Below are positions 35,774-47,116 of a stretch of DNA of 64,000 bases, one piece after another (the first letter of the stretch is position 1; every line of letters begins with the position of its first letter). This DNA is from Malachius bipustulatus. Its lineage: Eukaryota; Arthropoda; Insecta; Coleoptera; Melyridae. The DNA lies in assembly GCA_910589415.1 (NCBI GenBank), contig OU342638.1, positions 37,669,579 to 37,733,578 on the forward strand, written 5' to 3'. The notes beneath the pieces were generated by a model. It saw only the letters and a list, made by a program, of their open reading frames with translations, was not told the DNA's origin and made no database searches. A program made the translations under genes and the position numbers.

Positions 35774-36470
35774 ATACAGGGTCGGTTTTAAAGAAATAAA
35801 ATGTGCCCTATCCCTATTTTGTAGCCATCTCAAATCCGTCAAGGTACACACACAACAAGATATCTGTGACCGTTCCTGAAATATCCTGGAAAAAACTGAA
35901 AGATCGGGATTTCTTATTTTACCCATAGCTTTTTTATTATTGGCAATTGATAAATAAATTTTTTCGGGCTTACGTAAGTCGTCAAAAGCTAAAAGTCAAA
36001 AGTCGTCGTTTGACATTTCAAAAATTTTCAAAGTCGACGATTTAGATTCCAAAGTATCTATTCATTGGCAACTTTTGTTTTTCTATGAGCGCCATATTGT
36101 TTTTTTGTCGTTCTGTATAAAATAATCATAGAAACCAAAAAATAATAACATTCAGAAAAGATTTTCTTATTTAAACTTTTTTTACGTACTTTTTATAGCG
36201 AAATAATTTTTTTATACAAAAATCACTGAGCAAGAAGTATCACCATAAGGCAAGAAATATTACTTCATATTGACGTAATTCGATGAAAAAGTGTTTTCTT
36301 TTTCGAAAAAAGAAGAATAAAATAAAAACTCTGAATTGTTATTCATTTTTTGTTTCTATGATTTCTTTTATACCGCACCACATAAAATGGCGGCCATAAG
36401 AAATACAAAAGTTGACTGTGAATTTTATTACTCTGGCATCTAGTCGGCTTTGAAAATTTTTCAAATGTCA
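35774..36470. repeat. Palindromic dispersed repeat
   Basis: It starts at ACAGGGTCGG. Arms at about 36055-36140 and 36345-36420 (CAACTTTTGTTTTTCTATG, GCGCCATATTG and their complements) form a large inverted repeat. Related but diverged sequence is found at about 47963-49260, so this is a family with at least two members in the window. No coding region. Confidence 0.65.
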
Positions 36471-36571
36471 GATGGATAACAGGCTTAGGTACAAAAAATT
36501 ATTTATTAATTTCTAATAGTAAAAAAGATCAATAAATATTTAATGAAATCTGTATATCATAATTTTTTTTC

Positions 36572-38030
36572 CTAGCGGCCCTCCCTACGGAGATACAGCC
36601 TCCTAAAGGACGCCACTGGAAATCAATTTTTCTTGAATAACTCTTAAACTACTTGATTAAATTTATTGAAAATTTTAAATATTAAACAGTAGTAAGGACC
36701 TCTTAAAATACTGCCCCTAAAACATAAATTAACTTTTTTAGTTTACCAGGAGCGGCTAGGTTGTACATTTTAATGCTCTCTTGTCCCTTGTCGATAAAAT
36801 GAACCGTTTTCGAGAAAAAAATAAAAATAAAATAATTAATGTTTCATTTCTATTACATTGTACTAGAACTAGAACTACGATTATTGAACACACTTATGAA
36901 ATTGTTTATTGATTATGGAATAAAACATTAATTCTTTTATTTATTTTTTCTCGAAAACGGTTCGTTTTATCGACAAGGAACAAGAGTACCTTTTCTGTAG
37001 CCTAAGTGTAAAAACATAGTGGAGCAGTTCATCTCGCCTCGCATATCGCCGCGCATCTCGCCACGCAGATTGCCACGCATCAGCATTCGTAGCCGACAAA
37101 GTGACAAACATAATGAGCAAGTTCACATCGCCGTTGATCTTTATTGTCAGTCGTTCGTTTTCATTGTATTAGCAGTGGTTGTTAAAATGTTCACAGATAC
37201 AGATAGTGATAGTGACAGTGACAATTCTTCAAATGCTTTGAAATAGTGGGTATTACTGCCCAAAAAAGGAAACCAGAGATGGAATGTGCACCAAGCACCA
37301 ACACTTATCCAAAACATACCTGTTATGATGGCACTTGTGTCGTTGGTCCCAAATTTGAGACATTTTGGACCACTTCACTAATTAGTGTATCTTTGTTCAT
37401 ATTTATATTTGATCTTTTTATCTATTTGCTGTGATTGTAGTAAACATATCAAGGGACGAAGCTTTTTTAGTACTTCTGATGTGCGTGTATCAATAATTTA
37501 TCATGAAGGGAGCGTGGCCTTGAAAGAACCAATCATGGAGCGAGTTTCAGGCAGCTGCCTGCTGGAAAACAAATTATTTTGTTCGTTAAATTATGGCAAG
37601 GTGCGCATCCCGATGTGTAGTCTAGTGAACAACGCCGGTATGTTTGAATTCATATGGTTTTACAGCATTAATTCATCATCGCCGCGTGGCGAGATGCGCG
37701 GCGATATGCGAGGCGAGATGAACTGCTCCACTATGTTTTTACACTTATGCTCAAGGTATCCAAATTTGTTTTTTTTTTAATCCTTATCATGCAGGGTGTT
37801 AAAAATGTAAGCATTAAAATGTACAAGTACAACCTAGTCCGCCCCTGGTAAACTGAACAAGCTAATTTATGTTTTAGGGGCAGTATTTTAAGAGATCTTT
37901 ACTACTGTTTAATAAAATTTGAAATTTTCGTTAAATTTAATCAAGTAGTTTAAAAGTTATTCAAGAAAAATTGATTTCCAGTGGCGTCCTTTAGGAGGCT
38001 GTTTCTCCGTAGGGAGGGCCGCTAGGAAAA
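36572..38030. mobile_element. Large nested inverted repeat with 215-bp outer arms
   Basis: Outer arms 36572-36782 and 37806-38030 are inverted copies (GGCCCTCCCTACGGAGA, CCAGTGGCGTCC). A second inverted pair lies within (about 36790-36850 and 36915-36985, CGAAAACGGTTC-GTTTTATCGACAAGG). A third, independent TIR element (37003-37747) is inserted in the centre. Read as a foldback element that received another insertion. No transposase. Confidence 0.72.
37003..37747. mobile_element. 745-bp element with perfect 64-bp TIRs
   Basis: 37003-37066 is the exact reverse complement of 37684-37747. It begins TAAGTGTAAAAACATAGTGG and contains the GC-rich CATCTCGCC/CGCATATCGCC stretch. Short frames inside (one starting MFTDTDSDSDSD at about 37188, another at 37246-37434) show no known domain. 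Perfect arms imply recent activity. No target duplication or superfamily could be fixed. Confidence 0.7.
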
Positions 38031-38138
38031 AAAAATTATGGGAACTTGTCAATTTTTTTTTAATGCTCTATCTGATTCTGAGAGATTTCCCACATTTTCT
38101 CAATGAATAGAATAAATATACGTCATACATAATATACG

Positions 38139-39018
38139 CATAGACCTAGGAAATAAATGAACTGATAGTTTGTTGTCAATGCTGGCTTTACTGTACTAAG
38201 TTTGTTGCCAGTGTAAGGCGGTAGGCAACCAACATTTCATGTAAGGGCAAAAACTACTGAATAATATGGAGAAATAATACGAAATTCAAATTTTTTGTTT
38301 TTATTACACATATTTTATAGGAAGAACATGGTTATTTTTAAAGATTATAAGAAAATAAATGCATAAAAAATAACAGTAATAACAATTTATTATTTGTTTT
38401 TATTGGGAAATCCTCATACAATCTATTTATTGTAACAATAATTATTATTATCATTATTCTGCTAACAAAATATTTTCCTTTATCGGATTTCAAAAACAAA
38501 AAAAGTTAAATTAAATTCCTACCTGAGTACATATTATATTCATAAAATTTTCTAAAACGACTGCATTCCACGAATAATTCCTAATATCATTCAAAAATAT
38601 TACACATAGAGTAATTATTTATTACAATTACAGAGATAAAATGTTTTATTTGCCTACGAAAAGATATATCGCTGTTAATTTTAATACACGATTTACACAA
38701 CTATTATAAGCTGCACAAGACTGGACCACCATTAATATTAAATTTTAAATCAACAGAAGGTATTTAAAGTAAATATAAATACGCTGTTAACCAGTATAGA
38801 TATTAAAATCAGATTTAATTTGTTATACACCTTGTTCTACCGCTCAAAAAACACCAAAAATCCTGAATTCTTGTATCCATCAAGCAAGTTCCCGCTTAAA
38901 TGTTTTAAATTCCCTCCTATTTTTGCCCTTACTTGTATGTATGGTTGCCTAACTTTGGTTGGCAACAAATTTCAGTCTCAAGGGCAAGGGTTCGTCCATT
39001 GTATTTCCTAGGTCTATG
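38139..39018 (-). mobile_element. P-type MITE with THAP exon remnant (minus strand)
   Basis: The ends CATAGACCTAGGAAATA and TATTTCCTAGGTCTATG are perfect inverted repeats. The element is an inverted, diverged copy of 45710-46506. On the minus strand from 38732 it encodes an N-terminal THAP-like start (MVVQSCAAYN...C), with a small insertion relative to the other copy. The 8-bp flanks (AATATACG, CATGTGGC) do not match, so rearrangement or an old insertion is likely. The rest of the transposase is absent. Confidence 0.8.
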
Positions 39019-39182
39019 CATGTGGCGACCTGGCAACGCTGCCCCTAGCGGGATTCCAAAGAAGTTGGGACAGCTCCAACGCGGCGCGGGCGAAGTAGTA
39101 GAACAAAGTAAAAATAATAGAATAGAATAGAATTGCGGAGAATAACGTCAACGTCAAATATCATTAATCATCATTGTCTTTT

Positions 39183-40345
39183 TGTACTATATCTCATTTA
39201 ATAACTAGGAGGAGTAAACTGCAAAGTATCATTTACACCACTAAAAGTCACCAGATTAAATCACCAGATTTTTTTTGGCGGCAAATTTGAATTGAAACAA
39301 TAATTATTAATAAGGAAGATAGGACTTGTTTTCGGTGTAGGAAGTCTACTTTTCAGGAGAGACTCTACAGCAGTATCACAAATCATTGTGATTTGCATAA
39401 TATATCAGTATTATAGTGCTGAATGATTTTCTGAATATAAATAGAATGAAATTGAATAATTTATAGATATTTCGAAGAATATTAAGGATTATAATTATTA
39501 ACATTCATATTAAATTGATTGAAAGTACTTTATTTTAGGCAATACTTATGTGACAAATTTAAAGTAACATATAAATAATATATTTTATGACTATGTATTA
39601 TATGACACATAATATCGTAGATAAAGTTTTTATTTTACATTTAATAATATATAATTTGTGAATAAGTCAATTTTTTCAAACAGTAAGTATTAATAAACAG
39701 CAATTTTCAGTTTTTGTAGGACCAGATTCAAAGTGCGTTGTTGAAACTAACTTTATCACATACAGCAGTCCCTGTTTGGTCTAAATCCGCACCTTGTTCG
39801 ATTGGATTATGTTCTTCAATTATTATTGGTGAAGTACGCATATAGAGTAGTTTTTCCAAAATCTTGTAGGTGACACGCTTTTCTTCCCGTTTCTTTGGAG
39901 GAGACATCCTCTCACTTGTACTTGATGTAGGATTACCTATCCATAATGGCACTTGAAACCGTTTGCAGGATGAAAATGGAAAGCCAAAAATAATTTCAAA
40001 ATTCTGAAAAGGATGTCTGTTCTCTAAAAAGAACTGAATGGGCTTCAAAAAGAACTTATTTGGTTTTGAAATAGCTTTTAAAGAACTTATTTAGAACAAC
40101 TTATAGGGTTTTGGAAATAACTGATTATAAAACTGATGTGTCACATTCGACGCTGACATTGTAAACAATAATAACATAACAATAAAAAAACAAGCGTATA
40201 CGTAGTGTTGAGCGTTGCATAGATTCAATTTCCTGTACAAGTTTTGCTGGGTGTAATTTTGCCTATGAATTGACCAATGAGAAGCAATTTTTTTTGGCGG
40301 TTTATTTAAAGTTACTCCTCCTAGTTATTAAATGAAGTATAGCAC
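39183..40345. mobile_element. 1.16-kb TIR element with an unidentified minus-strand frame
   Basis: CATTTAATAACTAGGAGGAG near 39193 and its complement near 40330 define inverted ends of about 33 bp, with TTTTTTTGGCGG inside both. A minus-strand frame of 106 residues (40048-39728) contains MSPPKKREEKRVTYKILEKL; it resembles nothing I recognise. It may be a relic of the transposase or a chance frame. No target duplication was found. Confidence 0.55.
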
Positions 40346-40432
40346 ATTATTAACGATTTCATTCTGTACTTATTTAAGTATCGACTATCGAGCCGAGTTT
40401 CACCTCTAATACGGCCCGATATGACAACGGGT

Positions 40433-41598
40433 GTGTTTCTAAATAGCCAACGCTGAGCAACAATGCCAACAAACCGTTTCTAAATTAACGTTGACTGACG
40501 TTGACTCAACGTCAGCAGTCAACTTTCTTGTTTCTAAATCACTGTTTGAAGTCAACGTTGACTCAACGAAGTCAACGCTGGATTAACCTGTTGAGTTGTT
40601 GAGCTGGTACTCAACGACACGTGATCGTAAACTCGTGGACATTAGCATTATAGCGTTTGAAGGTTAAAGTAATTTGTGTTGATAAAAATAAAAATAAATT
40701 ATGAGAAAACTGATTGAAAATGTCGCAAGAAGTTAAGAATAAGGTGTTTTAGGTTGCTCGTGTCAACATTCTATCAACACTTAATTTATTGTTGAGCAGT
40801 AATCAGATGATATGAATATGATACTCTCGTCATCAGGGCTCTCCAACCCGCAAGATTCACATCTATAAAGATACGACTCCATTTCATTTAATAATCTTTT
40901 GATTTTACTTCAGCTAAATATGTTCATACGCTACTCAAGTACTCAACTCAAACAATAAAGAAAACCAAAAACCAAATCAAACAACAAAGGGTTTTTTAAA
41001 GAATAATAAAACACCATATTCAAGTGCCATACCCGTATATCGGGCGTAGGCTACCTCTCGCATATGTCTGTGGTGCGCGAGCTATCAGTTTACACAGACA
41101 TATGGGACCTCCCTTTTTATTGCCGGAGTCCGAACGGCACTGTTTGAGAGGTTTTACTAGGCAAGGGTACTTGTGGTGGTTTGCCATTGCCTTCCACAAG
41201 GTGGATCCCGATCTTGGCTCGAGAAACACAACAAATAGTTGTCGGCTGCTGGTGAGTTTCGAACCAAGGTATATCGGCACGGCGGACCAACGCGCTATCC
41301 ACTGCGCCACGGGACCCACTAAAACACCATATATGGTATATGGTAAAACACCATATACCAGCAATAAAATTCAAATTAGTTTTTTTTGTTTAGGTAACTA
41401 ATTAGGTAATTAGGTAACAACTTCGACTTCATTTTGTGATCAATATGTCAATGTCAACTGTAAGACGTCATCCGTCATTTCAGTTTGTTTCTAAATAGCA
41501 GGTCAACAACTCAACTATCCAACTCAACAGCTCCACAGCTGACTGTTGACTTCGTTGACTTGTTGTCCAACGTTGAGCAATTTAGAAACACACCCAAC
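40433..41598. mobile_element. TIR element with GGGTGTGTTTCTAAAT ends, host of a SINE
   Basis: The plus-strand start GGGTGTGTTTCTAAAT is mirrored by ATTTAGAAACACACCC at the end, and the subterminal parts are rich in GTTGAC/GTCAAC words on both sides. AAC flanks both ends (40430-40432 and 41599-41601), a possible 3-bp target duplication as in PIF/Harbinger elements. The body is mostly non-coding, and a SINE was inserted at 41020-41319. Confidence 0.65.
41007..41332 (-). mobile_element. tRNA-derived SINE with 13-bp target duplication
   Basis: Reading the minus strand from 41319, the sequence has a tRNA-like head: an A box TGGCGCAGTGG and a B box GGTTCGAAACT, about 50 bp apart, the internal RNA polymerase III promoter. 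A 230-bp tRNA-unrelated body follows and includes GGCAATGGCAAACCACC. The insertion (41020-41319) is flanked by the perfect direct repeat TAAAACACCATAT (41007-41019 and 41320-41332). There is no poly(A) tail. A true tRNA is excluded because the acceptor stem does not close. Confidence 0.88.
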
Positions 41599-41625
41599 GT
41601 CAGTAATGAACTTTAGGCGGTGTTA

Positions 41626-42082
41626 ATTGTCAATAGAGATGAGCTTAGCAGTGATTTTGAATTCACCGGTAGAACAGCGACAGTGACTTTAAAATATTAG
41701 TTACTTTTAACAGCGACCAGTGATCACCGTCTCTTCCATTTTAGTGTCGTTACAGCCGTGACTAAGGTGGTCACTGCGACAGTTCAAAATCACTGTTCAT
41801 GAATAATTTAAGTTTGTCTACATAAGTATGACAAGTCAATTAATTAATTAAAGTTTGCAATTTAATATCGCAGCTTAAGGAATTTATAAACATAAAAAAA
41901 TTAAATTATGATTTATTTATAAAACAAATTGGAATTAGGTATTAACTTTAACCAGTTCACCAGTAAAAGTCGCTGTTTAGGTCACCGGTAAGGGATCACA
42001 AATTCACTGCCAGTGACAGCGACTTTTAAATATTAGCGACTAAATCACCGGTAGTGAAATATCGCTCATCTCTAATTGTCAA
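41626..42082. mobile_element. hAT-type MITE with 8-bp target duplication
   Basis: The 441-bp element (41634-42074) starts TAGAGATGAGC and ends GCTCATCTCTA. It has further inverted subterminal similarity (CAGTGA, CACCGGTAG) and is flanked by ATTGTCAA at 41626-41633 and 42075-42082. The 8-bp duplication and the TAGAGATG terminus fit hAT. It inserted in the 5' flank of zinc-finger gene B, splitting sequence that is continuous upstream of gene A. Confidence 0.88.
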
Positions 42083-44343
42083 GTGTCAACTCGTCAGTCA
42101 AATAATTAATTCGATACTCCGATACTCACTCACTCACTCATTCGCCGTTTTCTCCCGCTATCGCTAATAAAAGTTATTATCCTCATTACCTCATTCCTCC
42201 CTCTATTTTCATTATTCATTTTCATCTTTAGTCTTAATTCTTTGAAGTTGAAATTGATTATATTGTGCCAGAAACTTTGAGAAAATAACGTTTGAGAGTG
42301 TATCAATAAGGAAAGGATAAAATTAACATCATGAGCTTAATTATTGATAATGATGTGAACAATAAACAGACTAATGGTCAACAACCTTGGCAGGAAATGA
42401 TTATAAAAAGGGAAGCCGAAGCAGTAGAAGACGATAAGTTTGACTACGATTCCCCGCTCGCGTCCCCGAAGTTGAAATGTGAAAATGAACCGAATCATTC
42501 GAGCTGCGATCGATCTTCTCAATCCGACAATTATGAGAATATCCCTGGTCCGGTAAAAAAAGAACCTGAAGACTTATTAGAAGCAGATGAGGTTTGTCAA
42601 GTGCGAGGAACTGAAAATCTGGCACTAAAAGAAGAGGAGATCGACATCGAGGACCACAAACCGGGATGGGAGCAGATTAAGGGGAGTCGTAGTAATGTTG
42701 GAATGTTGAAGGATGCACTCGTTCGGTGTGAGTCCGTTCAAGAAAATGAGTCACCATCTTCTGACATGACCAGGGAAGAACAAGCGAAGTATAACTGTGC
42801 CCATTGTTCGTTTAAAACAAATAATAAATATAATTTCATTCGGCATTATAATTGTAAACATTCAAAAAATGCTGAAGTTTACAAGTGTCAGGAATGTTCT
42901 TACGAAACGAGAAATAAAGATTATCTGCTGATACATTTCAAGCTTAAACATTCAACGCAAGCAGAAGTATACAAGTGTCAGAAATGTTCTTTTGAAACAA
43001 AATATAAAAGTTATTGGGCCAAACATTATAAAATTAAACATTCAAAAGGTGCCGAAATGTACAACTGTCAGGGATGCTCGTATGAAACAAATTATAAATG
43101 TCATTTGACTCGACATTTTAAACAAAAACATTCCAAAGATGCTGAAGTGTACAAGTGTCAGGAATGTTCATTTGAAACAAAACTTAAATGGTTTTTGAAT
43201 CGACATTATAAATTTAAACATTCAGCAGATGCAGAAGTGTACAAGTGTCAGGAATGCTCGTATCAAACAAAATATAAAAGTGCTTTTACTCAACATTATA
43301 AAATAAAACATTCAACGCAAGCAGAAGTGTACAAGTGTCAGGAATGTTCTTACGAAACAAAGTATAAAAGTGATTTGACTACACATTATAAACTTAAACA
43401 TTCAGCAGATGCACAAGTGTACAACTGTCAGGAATGCTCGTATCAAACAAAATATAAAGGTGCTGTTACTCAACATTATAAACTTAAACATTCAGCAGAT
43501 GCACAAGTGTCAGGAATGTTCTTACGAAACAAAGTATAAAAGTGATTTGACTCAACATTATAAATATAAACATAGAAAAGTTGTGGAAGTGTATAAATGT
43601 GCTCAGTGTCAGCATGAAACTAAAATGAAAAGAGACCTCATCAGACATTTACAGTCTGTTCACTCGTTAGAAGAACGTAAGGTAATGTGTCAGTGAGTTA
43701 GTGAGTACTAAAATGCAACTAATCCGCCGTTCATAAACATGCAAATTAAAAACTGGAAAGTGTTTATTAAAATGTTCGAATTCGAAATGGTCTCAGTTAT
43801 TTGTATTGAAACCAAAACGAGAATTAAACATTCTGCACTGTTACAAAACTTTGTAGACGTGTAAATACATTTTTACGTTGTCTTTGTTCCATGCTAATTA
43901 GTGTGCTAATTACCCCACCATAAAATATGTTAAATAATTAATGTAACTTGGGGATTTATTATTTCTACTAACGTATATGTACGAAATACGTTGGCCGGAT
44001 CTCGGCAAATCACTTCCTATGCCTTTGATTGCCAAGGGTTCCCGCAGTTCTATAAATTTGCGACTTTTGACTTCTCCAAATTGCTGGTTAAGAAAATACT
44101 GCACATACAGATACGATTGATGGAAAACAGACCGAGTTTTCTTGTAAAATATTGTAACGGTCTTACTTTTATTGTTCCACAGATTAAAATGTCTTATTAT
44201 ATAATTGTTTATTATTTTAATACAGTCGCAATCACTATACACATAAATACACGGTAGGTCAGTCAGTAGTAGATTTTACTATTTTGGTCACTACTGCGCA
44301 ACGACGTCATGTGGTTGGATTTTGCCTCAAAGCTTAGTTACAG
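42075..44343 (+). repeat. Segmental duplicate B (partner 15009-17690)
   Basis: From GTCAAGTGTCAACTCGTCAG through the gene and to CAAAGCTTAGTTACAG it aligns with the gene A segment. The 5' flank lacks some short tracts, the coding part has fewer fingers, and the 3' flank keeps 40 bp missing in A. Confidence 0.85.
42331..43696 (+). CDS. C2H2 zinc-finger protein B, frameshifted after finger 8
   Basis: The open frame 42331-43539 (402 residues) has the same N-terminal region as gene A (psi-K-x-E motifs, EDHKPGW) and eight intact C-x2-C-x12-H-x4-H fingers. At about 43507-43510, 8 bases of the TACAAGTG linker are missing between GTGT repeats. This shifts the frame and ends the protein with SGMFLRNKV. 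The original frame continues in another phase to 43696 with two more fingers, the last being the divergent C-terminal cap. The simplest reading is slippage between short direct repeats, giving either a truncated 8-finger protein or a pseudogene. An assembly error is possible, since an 8-base indel alone separates intact from broken. Confidence 0.85.
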
Positions 44344-45701
44344 CCTTTACTAATTAATTACTATAGTAAGGGCCATAGTTATTATGCAGCATTGCTTTTA
44401 TGGCGCTCATAGTTGCCGCTTTTGTTGTACCTCTGGGAAGCACGCGTCCACGAGCGTACGCTCTTCATTTTGAAAATTATTTAATTCATTGCACTTCTGT
44501 AACGTTTTGTACCTCAGCAGACTGCTCTTTTAACATTGATCTCGTTCATTAAGTGAGGATTGCACAACATGGAACAGCACAGTTAGTAGAGTTTATAACT
44601 TCATACATTATTACAATAGGTATTCAGATAATTATTATAATTATAATTATTATTCTTTTGAATCTGTCAAAGTTTATTATATTCTTCTTTTTCAAATATG
44701 CATCCATTTTATGAACAAAATAGTTTCGATTATTTAGTTAGTCAGAACATATTTGTTGGTGTAGGTATTGATAATATTGATATAATTAACATTGATTTTT
44801 ATTTATACTAAATGAATTTAAATGCTATGACGCGGTATTTGTCATTCCTTCTACAATTCCTTGCGAGAACACATTTCCTAAAGATCTACATTTACTTACT
44901 CCACAGAGTAATAATTGGTAGATGCGGAATTTGAATTTTCAACTGACAGATACTCTGTTGTAATGGCAATAATTGGCGTTGCGTTGGTAACCAAACATTG
45001 ATAATTAAATAATAAAACTGTCGTGTTAACTACAGAGGTCATAAAACAATTCACGAAGTTATATTTATTTTTGTATTATTTCTCGAATATGAGAAATAAT
45101 GGACAGAGATTTTGAGTCTCAATAATATTTTTCTGCACTTAAACTAAAAACCAATACACAGTTCCTTCTTTCTCGGAGACAGTGCTTATGTTGTTTTTTT
45201 TTATTCAAAACGAAATATTCTTGGACCGCAACAACCTCATCAGTTCAACAGCCAATACCTAGGCTCCAAGCTAATACGAGTGTTGATGTATATTTAATAC
45301 TCATTGGTAACATCCCCCTGAGAAGAAGAATAAAGTAAGTATTTGACCTAAGTCCTCTGAAGATGGACTATTATTATGAGTATATTATTATGATTACATT
45401 GCCGTATATAGCCAAAGCGGAGAATCCTCGGGAGAATCTTATATACATAACTGGCAAAAATACTGAGACATCTACTCGAAATTGTTTTTTTCTAAAAGTG
45501 TTAAATGAATATATAAAATGCGAAGGCAGTATACCTGCCTATCTATCAAATGATAGCCACATTCCCTAATAGATAAATAAAGCATTGATAAATAAAGTCA
45601 TCAATAAAGTAGCAATAAATAAAATTTTATTAACAAGCACTACGACTTTCATTTTACCTACCTGTTTAAATAAAGGATGTGTTCAAATAATATTTTTATA
45701 A
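44344..45701. other. Intergenic DNA with one imperfect terminal repeat
   Basis: CTATAGTAAGGGCCATAG near 44362 is matched in inverse by CTATGGCCATTACTATAG near 46750 (about 30 bp, several mismatches), so a 2.4-kb TIR element may enclose this region and the P-type MITE. No coding region is recognised; the small frame at 45363-45569 has no features. Confidence 0.4.
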
Positions 45702-46064
45702 TGTAAAAGCATAGACCTAGAATTTAATGGACGAACCTTTGAGACTAAAATTTGTTGCCAACCAAAGTTAGGCAACCATACATACAAGTAAGGGCAAAGC
45801 GACGAATTCAATTCAACAAAACAAATTCAAACAAAGAATAATCAAAAATTCCTCATTCTTGGTGTTTTTTGAGTGATAGAACAATAATTAATGTTAATAT
45901 TATTATCTGACATTAGTATAAATAAATAAATATTTATTATTGGCCTTGTATGGAAATTGTAGGTGTATAACAAATAGATCTGATTTTAATATCCATACTG
46001 GTTAAAAGCATATTAATATTTACTTTAAATATCTTCTCTGTGGATTAAAAATTTAATATTAATA

Positions 46065-46135
46065 ATGGTCCAGTCTTGTGCAGCTTATAATTGTGTAAAT
46101 CGTGTATCAAAATTAACAGATATATATTTTCATAG
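46065..46135 (+). pseudogene. THAP first exon of a P-type transposase
   Basis: The exon codes MVQSCAAYNC and about 14 more residues up to FHR, the CxxxxxC start of a C2CH THAP finger (Cys pair present; the Trp and C-x2-H that follow would be in the missing next exon). It ends at CATAG before GTAAGT. The equivalent minus-strand exon at 38732 has a small insertion. Confidence 0.7.
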
Positions 46136-46355
46136 GTAAGTGAAACATTTTATCTCTGTAATTGTAATAAATAGTTATTCTATTAGAATTACACCATATA
46201 AAAACAAATAATAAAGTCGTGTTATTATAATTTGTATGCATTCATTTTCTTATTCTTTAAAAATAACCATGTTCTTCCTATAAAATACCTATGTGTAATA
46301 AAAACAAAAAATTTGATTTTCGTATTATTTCTTCATATATTATTTTTAGTAGTTT

Positions 46356-46432
46356 TTGCCCTTACAAGAAATGTTGGTTGCCTACCTTACACAATAAGGT
46401 AGGCAATCAACATTTCTTGTAAGGGCAAAAAC
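46356..46432. repeat. Subterminal hairpin inside the P-type MITE
   Basis: TTTTGCCCTTACAAGAAATG and TTGGTTGCCTACCTTA are followed after a short loop by their complements, with one or two mismatches. The arms are about 35 bp. The same words occur singly near the other end of the element. Confidence 0.8.
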
Positions 46433-46879
46433 TACTCTTACACTGGCAACAAACTTAGTACAGTAAAGCATTGACAACTATCAGTCCATTATATTCTAGG
46501 TCTATGTGTAAAAGCAATACCTACCCTACAAGCATTGCAATATTCAGTCTATACGTCAATATTTTTGACATTTCAACAGAACCTTAATTATTTTTGTCTA
46601 GAAATCCTGAGAAATAGAAATGTCAATTTCCTTTCGATTTTAATATTTTTATATGAACCTGTGCCACTGCTTGCATTGAGCTGACAACTCTGTCAATTTT
46701 TTACCCATTTAAAATGCATTGCCCTATGCTACCCACACTGCATATTATCTATGGCCATTACTATAGCTGTTGTTACATTGCTGTGTGTTATTTGTGTAGG
46801 TGTCTAATTAAATAAGAATAGATACTGCTGATATTATTGGTGTCTGATCTGTGATTCAGTGTTATTACTGTTATTTGTT

Positions 46880-47116
46880 TTTATTATGTGGAACATCTCG
46901 AGGAAATTTATTTTTCGACAATTTTGTTCTATGTCTAGGATTTTGGTAGTCGGCTGTGTGTGTTGTCTGTTTGCAATGTTCAGCAAGGGCTTCTTCTTTA
47001 TTGGGGTTTTTTATGTCGTTTCTATGTTATTTTATTTTTAACTGTTGTGCTGTGTGTCCAATGTATACTAGTTTGACAAGACTTGCATAATGGTATCTGA
47101 TAGATGACGTCTTTGT
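46880..47116 (-). pseudogene. Penelope-like element, GIY-YIG endonuclease remnant
   Basis: Read on the minus strand, the sequence gives DVIYQIPLCKSC, then after a frameshift VYIGHTAQQLK, a stop, HRNDIKNPNKEEALAEHC and HTADYQNP. This order (VIYQIPC-C, YIG, R-H--D, ALAEHC) is that of the C-terminal GIY-YIG domain of Penelope-like retroelements. The frame is broken in at least two places. Upstream (47117-47330) traces of the reverse transcriptase may continue but are too decayed to call. Confidence 0.7.

Larger units (their letters stand above)
45702..46514 (+). mobile_element. P-type MITE with THAP exon and perfect 8-bp TSD
   Basis: The 797-bp element (45710-46506) starts CATAGACCTAG and ends CTAGGTCTATG. 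It is flanked by TGTAAAAG on both sides (45702-45709, 46507-46514). Eight-base duplications and a THAP-domain transposase are hallmarks of the P superfamily. The interior keeps the first coding exon of a THAP domain (from ATG 46065: MVQSCAAYNCVNRV...FHR) ending at a GTAAGT donor at 46136; the rest of the transposase is deleted. A strong hairpin of about 35-bp arms lies at 46356-46432 and shares words (TTGCCTAAC, AAGGGCAAA) with the other end, possibly transposase-binding sites. Confidence 0.9.

Noticed and set aside
38131..39026. 8-bp target duplication for the second P-type MITE
   Set aside because: Flanks AATATACG and CATGTGGC do not match.
39728..40048. 106-residue minus-strand frame as a host gene
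   Set aside because: It lies inside a TIR-bounded element and shows no known domain.
41250..41319. Possible tRNA gene on the minus strand
   Set aside because: A and B boxes are present, but no closed acceptor stem and a SINE body plus 13-bp target duplication follow.
41024..41401. 125-residue plus-strand frame and overlapping minus-strand frames
   Set aside because: They are readings of the SINE; several overlap on both strands.
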